In this document: positions 46,502 through 57,327 of the stretch, piece after piece
Numbering within the stretch: position 1 is the first letter of the stretch
How the letters are laid out: each line of letters begins with the position of its first letter
NCBI RefSeq assembly: GCF_002307495.1
Contig: NZ_NTMR01000009.1
Span: 231,657-295,656, forward strand
DNA: 64,000 nucleotides
DNA from: Pseudomonas abyssi
Lineage (GTDB): Bacteria; Pseudomonadota; Gammaproteobacteria; Pseudomonadales; Pseudomonadaceae
Direction: 5' to 3'
The notes under the pieces: generated by a model
Databases searched by the model: none
The model's input: only the letters and a program-made list of their open reading frames with translations
What the model was told of the DNA's origin: nothing
Made by a program: the position numbers and the translations under genes

Positions 46502-46536
46502 GGCCCCGATACCACCGCAGCGGCGGTACCGGGGCC
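46502..46536. terminator. Bidirectional hairpin between CNNM gene and esterase gene
   Basis: 17-bp imperfect stem (46502-46518 with 46520-46536, two mismatches). Convergent genes end on both sides. Minus-strand side is followed by UUUUGCC, fitting the esterase transcript. Confidence 0.65.
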
Positions 46537-46555
46537 GGTCTCTCAGGGCTAAGCG

Positions 46556-48577
46556 TTAGGGCGCCTCGGCGGTGCCCGTCACCATGCGCGCGGTGCCATC
46601 CGTGCCCATTTCCATCAGTGCATCGTTATCCAGCGTATAAGCCGTCCAACTGATGGTGTCCGTACTGGGGTTGCCGGTCTTGGCGAAGTTGGTCCACTGC
46701 AGCATGGTTTCTTCAGCCACCGCCATATCCACCGCGCCATAGCGCATTGATGCATAAATATCGGCGCTATCGCCCTGGGTGCCGGTGACCCCGTTGCCGT
46801 TCAGGTCCCCAATCGACGGGCGCTGGCCCTGCGGCGTCAAGACCAGACCCAACAGATAGTTCTGCACCATCGCTGCCGGGTAGTTGAACAGATACGGCAG
46901 CTCACAGCCATGGCAGCTGCTCAGTCCCAACTCCGCCCAGCCCGGCGGCACCCGGCTGAAACGGTAGATGAACTGCTCGGACTCATAGCGCGCCGAACGC
47001 TGCTGCAACCAGATCGGCATGGCCGCGCGCAGCGTGGTGTAGTCGCCGTTGGTCACACCCGCCATCAGTGGCACGTCGCTGGGCATGCCGTCGACTACGT
47101 TCTGATAGTAGGTTTTGGGCTGGTAGTAATAGTCCACGTTGGGCCGGTAGGTCTGGCGCGGAATACTGTTGTCCAGATCGGCCTTGGCAAAGGCAGTCCA
47201 GGGCAACGCTCTGGCCTCCTCCAGCGTAGACACCCCGGTGCGCTCAAACAGCGCCTCACCAATGGCTTCGGACTCGGCAAGGGAGTCGCCCGGCTCGCTG
47301 GTGGTGTCCAGCGGCGCAAACCCGCTCTGCACGATCGCCTTGTGGAACAGGCCACTGGCCTGCGGCGAATTCATCAGTGAGTAGACCTTACCGCCACCGC
47401 CGGACTGCCCGAAGATGGTCACGTTGCCCGGGTCTCCGCCAAAGGCAGCAATGTTGTCCTGCACCCACTGCAACGCCATCACCAGATCCATCTGGCCATA
47501 GTTTCCCGACCCGTTGTAGCCGCTTTCGGCGGTCAGCAGCGGGTGGGCGATGTAGCCGAATGGTCCAAGACGATGGTTGACGGTGACCAGCACCACGTCT
47601 TTCTCGGTCAGCCCCTGCGGGTTGTTGTACTGGCTGGAGTTGGCCGACAGGATGGCAAAGGAGCCACCGTGGAACCACACCATGACCGGCAGATTCTCCG
47701 CATCCTTGGGCGTAGTGACATTCAGGTACAGCGAATCCTCACTCATGCCCCCTTCGTTGACGCGCTCCAGCGTGTAGTCCTGGGCTGACTGGTCAGCCCA
47801 GTCCACTGCGTCGCGCACGCCTTCCCAAGGCTCGGCAGCCTGCGGCGGCCGCCAGCGCAGCTCGCCCAGCGGCGGCTTGGCGTAAGGTACGCCAAGGAAC
47901 TGCCAGGCATCGGCGCTCGCCTCAAACCCGCGCAGCGTACCGCCGGTGGTTTCAACCTCTACCCGCGGGCCGCTGGAGCGAGCAAAGTGCGCCCGGGCAT
48001 CGGCCGCCTCGACAATGGCACGCGGGCGCGGGTCGGTATCGGAGAACGCCCCGTCCGCTTCCAGATCGTCAATCAGATCAGCAATCGCCGTGCGAAATTC
48101 GGTCGCACTCTGATCAAGCTCGATCTGCCCCGCCACTGCGCTCACAGCGCTGCGAATCTGCTCGGTCAGTTGAATGCCGTTATTCAGATCACCGTCGGCG
48201 TCCAGCGTCTGCAACAGCACCAGCATATTGGTAACGCGCTGGTCACTGGCGTCCACCGCGCCACTGACAATGTCCAGCGGCGTCAGTGTCGCACCGCCCG
48301 GCGCGCTGCCCAGCACCAGATCGCCAATGGCAAACGTCAGGGTCTCGGAGCCGCGATAAACGAACTCGCCGGTCGCACTGGTGGTCGCGGCGGCCGTACG
48401 GGTGCCGCTGTAGTTGAGTCCGGCCACCGGACTGTCGACAAACACGCCACGGGCGCTGTCGTCATCGCTACCGCCGCCACCGCCCAGACAGCCGGCCAAA
48501 GGCAGAGCCAGTGCCGCCATAACAGCCAGGCTCAGACGGCTGCGCCGCCCATGGAAAACACGCATTGCGTTGTTCAT
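46556..48577 (-). CDS. Lipoprotein type-B carboxylesterase (downstream copy)
   Basis: 673 aa from ATG 48575-48577 (GGGAGTG upstream). Signal peptide with lipobox PLAGC then LGGGGGSDDD as tether. A ~190-residue N-terminal region contains FVDSPVAGLNYSGT and FVYRGSETLTFAIGDLVLG. The catalytic part (from ~215) is a carboxylesterase: FLGVPYAKPPLGELRWRPP, SEDSLYLNV, nucleophile elbow FGQSGGGGK. Its paralogue ends 17 bp upstream, so both are cotranscribed. Likely outer-membrane or surface enzyme; substrate unknown. Confidence 0.88.
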   Translation of the reverse strand: MNNAMRVFHGRRSRLSLAVMAALALPLAGCLGGGGGSDDDSARGVFVDSPVAGLNYSGTRTAAATTSATGEFVYRGSETLTFAIGDLVLGSAPGGATLTPLDIVSGAVDASDQRVTNMLVLLQTLDADGDLNNGIQLTEQIRSAVSAVAGQIELDQSATEFRTAIADLIDDLEADGAFSDTDPRPRAIVEAADARAHFARSSGPRVEVETTGGTLRGFEASADAWQFLGVPYAKPPLGELRWRPPQAAEPWEGVRDAVDWADQSAQDYTLERVNEGGMSEDSLYLNVTTPKDAENLPVMVWFHGGSFAILSANSSQYNNPQGLTEKDVVLVTVNHRLGPFGYIAHPLLTAESGYNGSGNYGQMDLVMALQWVQDNIAAFGGDPGNVTIFGQSGGGGKVYSLMNSPQASGLFHKAIVQSGFAPLDTTSEPGDSLAESEAIGEALFERTGVSTLEEARALPWTAFAKADLDNSIPRQTYRPNVDYYYQPKTYYQNVVDGMPSDVPLMAGVTNGDYTTLRAAMPIWLQQRSARYESEQFIYRFSRVPPGWAELGLSSCHGCELPYLFNYPAAMVQNYLLGLVLTPQGQRPSIGDLNGNGVTGTQGDSADIYASMRYGAVDMAVAEETMLQWTNFAKTGNPSTDTISWTAYTLDNDALMEMGTDGTARMVTGTAEAP

Positions 48578-48593
48578 TGCATCACTCCCTGAG

Positions 48594-50585
48594 TCAGTCT
48601 TGCAGCCGTTCGGCCAGATTCGAGCCGATCTCGGCGCCGGTATTGAGTTCAACGTACTGCTGCGTATCAGCCTGATAGGCCGGATACGTCAGCTCATCGA
48701 CGATGCTCGGGTTGCCGGTTTTGGCGAAGTTGGTCCAGATGGTCATCATCCGGTCGATCACCTCATCGTCAGTGGCGTCAAAGCCGGCAGAAGCCAGGAT
48801 GTCGGCCGGGTCGCCACGCGAGCCGGATACGCCGTTGCCGTTCAGGTCACCAATCACCAACGGTTGCCCGGTTGCCGGATCCAGCACCAGGCCCAGCAGG
48901 ACGTGGGTTACGACGCTCTCGGGCATGTTGAACAGGTACGCCAGCTCAGCCGCGTGATAGGCCTGCACCCCGCGTTGGCGCCAGCCCGCGGGCTGATGGC
49001 TGAACAACGTGGCGTACACCGGCTGGTCTTTCAGCGGCGCCATCCAGGGAAAGACGTTGATCGCGCTGGCGGTAGGCTCCTCGGTGTCGTAGGCGTTGAT
49101 GCTGAACATGAAGGGCACATCGTTGTCCTGACCGCCCTCGAACAGCGCGCGCTCAGAGATCGGCAGGTAATGGTTGTCGATGTTGGTGTACTCCAGCCCG
49201 GTCGCAGCAGCGGCCACCTCATTCCAGGGTGCGGCACGCATCTCGGCCAGCGAATCAACGCCCATGCGCTGCTGCACACTCAGACCGACCGCTTCGCCAT
49301 CGGCCAGGCTGCGGGTATCCGGGCGCAGGGTGCCACTCTGGCTGATCGCCTGGTGGAAGAGCCCGGCCGCCTGGGGCGAGGCCATCAACGACAGCACCTT
49401 GCGGCCACCACCGGACTCGCCAAAGATGGTCACGTTATCCGGGTCGCCACCAAAGGCCGCAATATTCTCCTGCACCCACTGCAGCGCCATGATCAGATCC
49501 ATCTGGCCGTAGTTGCCGGAGCCGTTGTAACCACTCTCCTCGGTCAGTTCCGGGTGCGCCAGGTAACCAAAGGCACCCAGCCGATGATTCACAGACACCT
49601 GCACAACCCCCTTGCTGACCACCGCGTCAGGGTTGTTGAACGGCTTGGTATTGCTGGTCAGGGCAGTAAAACCGCCACCGTGAAACCAGACCATGACCGG
49701 CAGCTTGTCAGCGCCCTTGGGCGTGGTGACGTTGAGGTACAGCGAGTCCTCGCTCATGCCGCCTTCGCCAAACCGCTCCAGCGCCGGATTCTGCGCAGCC
49801 TGATCGCTCCAGGCGACGGCATCACGCACGCCATCCCAGGGCTCGGCCTGCTGCGGTGGCCGCCAGCGCAGATCGCCCAATGGCGGCTTGGCGTAGGGAA
49901 TTCCAAGGAACTGCCAGGTGTCATCCGTCGCGGCAAAGCCACGTAATTCACCTCCGCTCGTGGTGACCAGATGACGTTCGGCAGTGGAGCGTTGGAAATG
50001 CTCCAGCGCATCGCTCGCGTCGGTCACGCTGCGGGCGCGCGGATCGGAGTCGGAGAAGGCACCCGCGGCTTCAAGATCGGCTATCAGACCGGCAATCGCC
50101 GCACGGAAGTCGGCCGGGCTCTGATCAAAGTCGATAGTGCCCGCCACCAACGACACCTCGTCACGAATCTGCGAGCTGACCTGGATACCGTTGTTGAGGT
50201 TGCCATCGGCGTCCAGGCTCTGCAGCAGGATCAACTGGTTAAGCACCCGCTGATCGTCTGCGCCGGCAGCGCCGTCTACCAGATCAAGCGGCGTCAACAG
50301 CTGGCCACCCGGTGCACTGCCGAGCACCAGATTGCCAATAGCAAAGGTCAGGATTTCACCGCTGCGATAGCTGAACTCGCCACTGTCGCCGGTTTTCGAG
50401 GCAGCAGTCTGGCTGCCATGGTAATCAAGCCCGGCTACCGGACTGTCGACAAAGGTACCGCTCAGCACATCATCGCTGCTACCACCGCCACCGCCCAGAC
50501 AGCCTGCCAGGGGCAAGGCCAGCATGGCCAGTGAGGTACCTAACCAGGCAGGACGCCGGGCTCGCTTTGCGAGTGTAAAAGTCAT
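48594..50585 (-). CDS. Lipoprotein type-B carboxylesterase (upstream copy)
   Basis: 663 aa from ATG 50583-50585 with GGAGAG upstream. Lipobox PLAGC and LGGGGGSSDD tether. Same layout as the downstream copy: N-terminal FVDSPVAGLDYHGSQTAA region, then FLGIPYAKPPLGDLRWRPP, SEDSLYLNV and nucleophile elbow FGESGGGRK. Tandem duplication, with divergence concentrated in the C-terminal third, suggests different substrates. The first gene of the pair; promoter would be in the 460-bp gap upstream. Confidence 0.88.
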   Translation of the reverse strand: MTFTLAKRARRPAWLGTSLAMLALPLAGCLGGGGGSSDDVLSGTFVDSPVAGLDYHGSQTAASKTGDSGEFSYRSGEILTFAIGNLVLGSAPGGQLLTPLDLVDGAAGADDQRVLNQLILLQSLDADGNLNNGIQVSSQIRDEVSLVAGTIDFDQSPADFRAAIAGLIADLEAAGAFSDSDPRARSVTDASDALEHFQRSTAERHLVTTSGGELRGFAATDDTWQFLGIPYAKPPLGDLRWRPPQQAEPWDGVRDAVAWSDQAAQNPALERFGEGGMSEDSLYLNVTTPKGADKLPVMVWFHGGGFTALTSNTKPFNNPDAVVSKGVVQVSVNHRLGAFGYLAHPELTEESGYNGSGNYGQMDLIMALQWVQENIAAFGGDPDNVTIFGESGGGRKVLSLMASPQAAGLFHQAISQSGTLRPDTRSLADGEAVGLSVQQRMGVDSLAEMRAAPWNEVAAAATGLEYTNIDNHYLPISERALFEGGQDNDVPFMFSINAYDTEEPTASAINVFPWMAPLKDQPVYATLFSHQPAGWRQRGVQAYHAAELAYLFNMPESVVTHVLLGLVLDPATGQPLVIGDLNGNGVSGSRGDPADILASAGFDATDDEVIDRMMTIWTNFAKTGNPSIVDELTYPAYQADTQQYVELNTGAEIGSNLAERLQD

Positions 50586-51045
50586 ACCGCTCTCCGCGTG
50601 TTGTTGTTGTACTCGAGACCTGCCGCCGACCGAGGCCAGTGACTGATTCGGCCTGAGCATAGGTAGAGAGAACGGCGGCAACAACCGGGAAAAATGACTG
50701 AGACAGCAGCTCGGAAATGAGCCACAAAGACAAACTGACTTTTTGGTCAAAGCAGAACCAACCAGTCAAAACGGGGCTTAAGAAAAACTCAAAGTCGGTA
50801 TAAACGTTCATTCCGCCTAGTCTGGCACCGCCGTTTGCCCGATTTACCGACAGCTCAACAGACACGCGACAGAGCCATCATTGACCTGTGACCAGCGCGT
50901 CGTCGAGAGACAAAAAGAACAGCGTCTTAGGCCGAAAAACGCCATTATGAACAATCATTCACAAATCGAATTGCACCCGCAGAGCGGCCAAAAACGCCTC
51001 GGGCGCCATATGGCGCCCGAGGGTCAGAGGGAGGTGAGGGACAAA
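50586..51045. other. 460-bp intergenic region between katG 3' end and esterase 5' end
   Basis: Contains the katG terminator (50997-51022) and the esterase leader. No convincing gene. Fairly A-rich stretches at 50730-50800 and 50910-50975 may hold esterase promoters, but I cannot assign one. Confidence 0.7.
50997..51022 (-). terminator. Rho-independent terminator of katG
   Basis: 26-bp perfect palindrome (CCTCGGGCGCCAT and its complement), followed on the minus strand by CGUUUUUGG. 24 bp past the katG stop. Confidence 0.85.
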
Positions 51046-53277
<2,232 letters not shown>

Positions 53278-53345
53278 TCAGGTAGGGTGTTACGGGACTA
53301 CGCAGACCAGCCGAACTTTCCGCCCGTACTGTCTGTCACCTGCCG

Positions 53346-53413
53346 TTAAGTTAAGCACGGGATTCGATTGGCACAATTAACTTAAAACAAAGACCCTTAT
53401 AGAGCATCCCTAT
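53346..53413 (-). promoter_or_regulatory. Candidate katG control region: inverted repeat and OxyR-like site
   Basis: TTAAGTTAA (53346-53354) and TTAACTTAA (53377-53385) are perfect reverse complements. ATAG-N7-CTAT at 53399-53413 matches one half of the OxyR motif. Both sit between the divergent katG and acetyltransferase genes. Motif-only evidence. Confidence 0.4.
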
Positions 53414-53516
53414 AACAAGGAGCCAGGCGTAGCAGCAGCCGACGCCTGCTCCGCCTTGCGCCCTGGCGCTGTTCAGGTAGCATCGCGGCCTCAACATGTT
53501 GCAGGGAGCACGAAAG

Positions 53517-53951
53517 GTGATCAGAGCCGCTGGTCAGGACGATACGACACAGCTTGCCGACATCTGGCTGGCCGCCTCAATCAAGGCGCATGACTTTGTC
53601 GAACCGGCCTTCTGGCAGGCACGGCTGGAGGACATGCGCACGCTCTACATTCCTGCCTCGGAGTGTTTTCTGGAGGAGCATCAAGGCCGGGTTAGCGGTT
53701 TCTGCTGTCTGGTGGACGACTGTCTGGCAGCGCTGTTTGTCGCACCTGACCGTCAGGGTCAGGGGATCGGTTCTCGGCTGCTGGATGAAGCCAAGCGGCG
53801 GCGCCAGTCACTGCAGTTGACCGTCTACAAGGCCAATCACGCCAGCGTCGGCTTCTACCAAAAACAGGGTTTCAGGATCACTGCCGAGCAAGTGGACGAG
53901 CACACCGGCCATGCCGAGCTGTGCATGCGCTACGACACCCAGGGCGCATAG
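53517..53951 (+). CDS. GNAT-family N-acetyltransferase (YjaB-like)
   Basis: 144 aa from GTG 53517-53519 (VIRAAGQDD). GGGAG lies upstream; ATG 53496 is an alternative start. GNAT motif A is FVAPDRQGQGIGSRLLDEA (acetyl-CoA pyrophosphate loop Q-x-x-G-x-G), and motif B NHASVGFYQKQGFRI. Similar to YjaB/YhdJ-type small-molecule or protein acetylases. It ends 16 bp before the convergent tRNA-Sec gene. Confidence 0.85.
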   Translation: MIRAAGQDDTTQLADIWLAASIKAHDFVEPAFWQARLEDMRTLYIPASECFLEEHQGRVSGFCCLVDDCLAALFVAPDRQGQGIGSRLLDEAKRRRQSLQLTVYKANHASVGFYQKQGFRITAEQVDEHTGHAELCMRYDTQGA

Positions 53952-53966
53952 CTCAGAGCGGGAAGT

Positions 53967-54061
53967 TGGCGGAAGGACATGGGAGTCGAACCCACCAGAC
54001 ACGCGTTGCGCATCTCACCGGAGTTGAAGTCCGGGCGCCCCACCGGGGACGATGTCCATCC
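53967..54061 (-). tRNA. selC: Selenocysteine tRNA (TCA)
   Basis: 95 nt including encoded CCA (53967-53969). Anticodon loop CTTCAAC gives UCA, and the 8-bp acceptor plus long variable arm fit SelC. Acceptor strands are 54054-54061 (GGATGGAC) and 53971-53978 (read GTCCTTCC); they leave one T-T mismatch at pair 4. GGTTCGACTCC gives the T arm. Lies 15 bp after the selB stop on the same strand, so it may share its transcript. Confidence 0.95.
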
Positions 54062-54076
54062 ATTGCAGCGGCAGGC

Positions 54077-55936
54077 TCAGCCTGCCACTAAGAAACGTTG
54101 TTCACGCACGAAGCGGGTCACGCCGGCGCGGTCCAGATACTCCAGCACCTGAATGGTCAGGTTGCGGCCGATGCCCGAGGCATCGCGGTACTCGGCGGCG
54201 TTAAAACTGCCGGACGGCGAGTCTGCCACCAACTGCCGTGCGACCGCTACCAAGCCTTCCACCTGTGATGGCAGGTAATAACGGTTGGGGGCTACGGCCA
54301 CCAGTTCACCCGCTCGCTGCATGCGCTGCAAGAACGCTTTAAGCACATCAAGTTCGAGACCCAGCGCGCTGGCCAGCTCGCCGACAATCGGCGGCCGCAG
54401 CCCGCCCGGTACCAGCTCGGCAGCCACCCGCGCCAGCAGCTCGGCATCACCCGCCTGCAGCTGCGGCCGGTGATCTGGCAAATGCAGCGCCCAGGCGGTG
54501 CGCTGCAACCGCCCCTCGGCCTGCCAGCGTTGCAGCAACTGACGCGCCACCGGCAACGGCAGTTGCAGACAGCCGACCAACCCAAGCTGCCCCTCCCCCG
54601 GCCCGAGTAATTCGGGATGCTGCTGATGCCAGTCGGCCAGACGCTCGGCCAGTCGCTGCCAGCGCGCTTCGCTGACCTCGACGGTCAGCGCGACCCGATG
54701 ACCGGCCGCCGCCAGCACGATCAGGCCCTCAGCCGGCAGCAACTGCTCGAGCTGGTCGGCGGACAGATTCAGTTTCAGCGCCAGTTCCGACAACGCCACC
54801 GCACCCTGCAGAAGCGCTGCGGCCATGACCTCACCTGGCGTGCTGGCGGCCGCCCAGGCTGACAACCATGCCAGCCGCTGCGGATGACTGCGGCCACGGC
54901 GCAAACCCTGCGTGTCCAGCACCCGGCCGCCACCCAGCGTGGTGTTGGCCGCCGGATCGCGGATGATAAAGCGATCTCCCCAGACTGCGGCCGCCGGCTG
55001 CTCCAGCATCAGTTGCGCCAGACCGGCCGCTTCATCGAGCAGCACCACCCGCACCGAATGGATCGCCGTACCCAGATGCAGTTGCAGCACGCCCCGGTGC
55101 CAATAGCTGTCCGGCAATTGCGTGAGAGAAACGTCCAGCCGATCACTCAGCGGCAGGACCTGCGCGCTCAGCCAATCGCCACGCTGGGGCTGTTCCGCCG
55201 ACAACGCACCACCCAGATTGAGCGCGCAGCGTTGCCCGGCTTTAACCTCAACGACCTCACTGGACGCCCGCTGCAAGCTGCGCACCCGAACCTCCTGCCC
55301 ATGCAGCCAGAGCTTTTGCCCCAGTTGCAGACGGCCGCTGACCAGCGTGCCGGTCACCACACAGCCCGCCCCGGCGATACTGAAGCGCCGGTCGATCATA
55401 AAGCGCGCCGGGCTGTCGCTTGGCCGCACCTCACGCTGTTCCGCCTGTTGCTGCAGCGCCTGACGCAGCGCGTCAATGCCCTGCCCGCTGGTGCTGGAAA
55501 CCCGCCATACATCGGCATTGGACCAACCCGCATCGGCCGCCAGCGCCTGCACCTGCTCGGCGACCCGCTGCTGTTGAGCAGCATCCACCAGATCACAACG
55601 GCTGATCACCAGCGCTAACTCACGCACACCCAGCAGTTGCAAAATCGCCAGATGCTCGCGGGTCTGCGGCATCACGCCGTCATCGGCCGCCACTACCAGC
55701 AGCGCCATATCCACCCCGGCAACGCCCGCCAGCATGGTACCGATAAAGCGCTCATGGCCGGGCACATCGATAAAGCCCAGCGGCTCGTCGCTTTCGCTCG
55801 CCAGCCAGGCAAACCCCAGCTCGATGGTCAGCCCGCGGCGCTTTTCTTCGGCCAGCCGGTCGGTGTCGACCCCGGTCAGGGCGCGGATCAGTGAGGTCTT
55901 GCCGTGGTCAACGTGCCCGGCGGTGGCAATGATCAC
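54077..55936 (-). CDS. selB: Selenocysteine-specific elongation factor SelB
   Basis: 619 aa from GTG 55934-55936, which overlaps the selA stop as GTGA; the longer reading upstream lacks conservation. GTPase domain begins VIIATAGHVDHGKTSLIRA (G1) with DVPGHERFI (G3) and SRCD (G4-like). EF-Tu-like domains follow, then four winged-helix units (last ~250 residues) that bind the SECIS hairpin. It delivers Sec-tRNA to UGA on the ribosome. Direct partner of the UGSC gene and selC on either side. Confidence 0.97.
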   Translation of the reverse strand: MIIATAGHVDHGKTSLIRALTGVDTDRLAEEKRRGLTIELGFAWLASESDEPLGFIDVPGHERFIGTMLAGVAGVDMALLVVAADDGVMPQTREHLAILQLLGVRELALVISRCDLVDAAQQQRVAEQVQALAADAGWSNADVWRVSSTSGQGIDALRQALQQQAEQREVRPSDSPARFMIDRRFSIAGAGCVVTGTLVSGRLQLGQKLWLHGQEVRVRSLQRASSEVVEVKAGQRCALNLGGALSAEQPQRGDWLSAQVLPLSDRLDVSLTQLPDSYWHRGVLQLHLGTAIHSVRVVLLDEAAGLAQLMLEQPAAAVWGDRFIIRDPAANTTLGGGRVLDTQGLRRGRSHPQRLAWLSAWAAASTPGEVMAAALLQGAVALSELALKLNLSADQLEQLLPAEGLIVLAAAGHRVALTVEVSEARWQRLAERLADWHQQHPELLGPGEGQLGLVGCLQLPLPVARQLLQRWQAEGRLQRTAWALHLPDHRPQLQAGDAELLARVAAELVPGGLRPPIVGELASALGLELDVLKAFLQRMQRAGELVAVAPNRYYLPSQVEGLVAVARQLVADSPSGSFNAAEYRDASGIGRNLTIQVLEYLDRAGVTRFVREQRFLVAG

Positions 55937-57312
55937 CCAGCCGCTCCCAGCGCCGCACGCAGCGCTTGCGGGTCTTCCAGACAGCGGCAATCGAGCAGCA
56001 GGCTGTCGTCGGCAATGCGGCCAATCACCGGCTGCGGCAACTGTCGCAAACGTTCTGCCAACTGCCGCAGCGCGCGGCTGCGCTCACGCCGATTGCCACG
56101 GGTGCTGCACACACGCAGCGCCGCACTCGGCAGCACATCGAGCGGCAGCGAACCGGAGCCGATCTGGCTGCTGACCGCGCAAACATCCACCGCAAAGGCC
56201 TGCCCCGCCCAGCGCTGCAGATCAGGCAGCAGCGCCGCGCAGGTCTGCTGAATCGACTCGGCACTGCGGGTCAGCAGACGCAGGGTCGGTACCCGCTGCA
56301 CCAGGGTGTCCGGGTCAGCATACAGGCGCAGCACCGCTTCCAGTGCGGCGAGGGTCAGCTTGTCGCAGCGCAGCGCACGTTTCAGCGGACTCTTGCGGAT
56401 GCGCGCGATCAGGTCCGCACGGCCTGCGATGATGCCGGCCTGCGGCCCGCCGAGCAGTTTGTCGCCACTGAAGGTGACCACGTCGACGCCTTCGGCCAGC
56501 ACCTGCGCGACCACCGGTTCGGCCGGCAGACCCAGCGCCTGCAGGTCGATCAGCGAGCCGCTACCCAGATCGACCGCCAGCGGCACCTGATGCTCACGGG
56601 CAATCGCCGCCAGCTGCGCCTCGCTGAGCGCGGTACTGAAGCCTTCGATGCGGTAGTTGCTGGTGTGTGCCTTGAGCAGCAGCGCGGTACGCGGGCCAAC
56701 GGCTTCGCTGTAGTCGCTCGGGTGGGTACGGTTGGTGGCGCCAACCTCGCGCAGCTTGCAGCCGGCGCGGACCATGATGTCCGGCAGGCGGAAGGAGCCG
56801 CCGATTTCGATCAGCTCACCGCGCGACACCACCACCTCGCGGCGGTTCGCCAGTGCATTGAGCACCAGCAGCACGGCAGCGGCATTGTTGTTGACCACGG
56901 TCGCGGCTTCCGCGCCGGTCAGGCGGCAGATCCACTGCTCGACATGATCATCACGGTCGCCACGCTGGCCACTGGCGAGGTCGAACTCCAGATTGCTCGC
57001 CCCAAGGGCGACCGCGTTCATCGCCGCCACCGCTTCCGGCGGCAAGGGCGCGCGGCCCAGATTGGTATGCAGCACCGTCCCGGTCAGGTTCAGCACCGGT
57101 CGCATGGACGGCGCCAGCGTCGCCAGCAGATGCTGACGCAGCCAGTGCACCAGCGCCTCGTCGTCGCTGATCTCGCCGCCGCGCCACAGCTGCAGCGCGG
57201 CACGCACACCATCAACCACCAGTGCTCGGCCGTGATCGGCAATCAGTTGCTGCACCAGCGGCCAGGTCAGTACCCGGTCGACCGCGGGTGGTCGGTTAAA
57301 GGTGGCCGTCAT
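55933..57312 (-). CDS. selA: L-seryl-tRNA(Sec) selenium transferase SelA
   Basis: 459 aa PLP enzyme that converts Ser-tRNA(Sec) to Sec-tRNA(Sec) using selenophosphate. Signatures: NLTGTVLHTNLGRAPLP, FSGDKLLGGPQAGI (PLP lysine) and NRTHPSDY. The ATG 57310-57312 follows the selenoprotein stop by 15 bp with AGGTGG upstream. Supplied selenophosphate must come from selD, not in this window. Confidence 0.97.
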   Translation of the reverse strand: MTATFNRPPAVDRVLTWPLVQQLIADHGRALVVDGVRAALQLWRGGEISDDEALVHWLRQHLLATLAPSMRPVLNLTGTVLHTNLGRAPLPPEAVAAMNAVALGASNLEFDLASGQRGDRDDHVEQWICRLTGAEAATVVNNNAAAVLLVLNALANRREVVVSRGELIEIGGSFRLPDIMVRAGCKLREVGATNRTHPSDYSEAVGPRTALLLKAHTSNYRIEGFSTALSEAQLAAIAREHQVPLAVDLGSGSLIDLQALGLPAEPVVAQVLAEGVDVVTFSGDKLLGGPQAGIIAGRADLIARIRKSPLKRALRCDKLTLAALEAVLRLYADPDTLVQRVPTLRLLTRSAESIQQTCAALLPDLQRWAGQAFAVDVCAVSSQIGSGSLPLDVLPSAALRVCSTRGNRRERSRALRQLAERLRQLPQPVIGRIADDSLLLDCRCLEDPQALRAALGAAG

Positions 57313-57327
57313 GCGACCACCTGCGGC

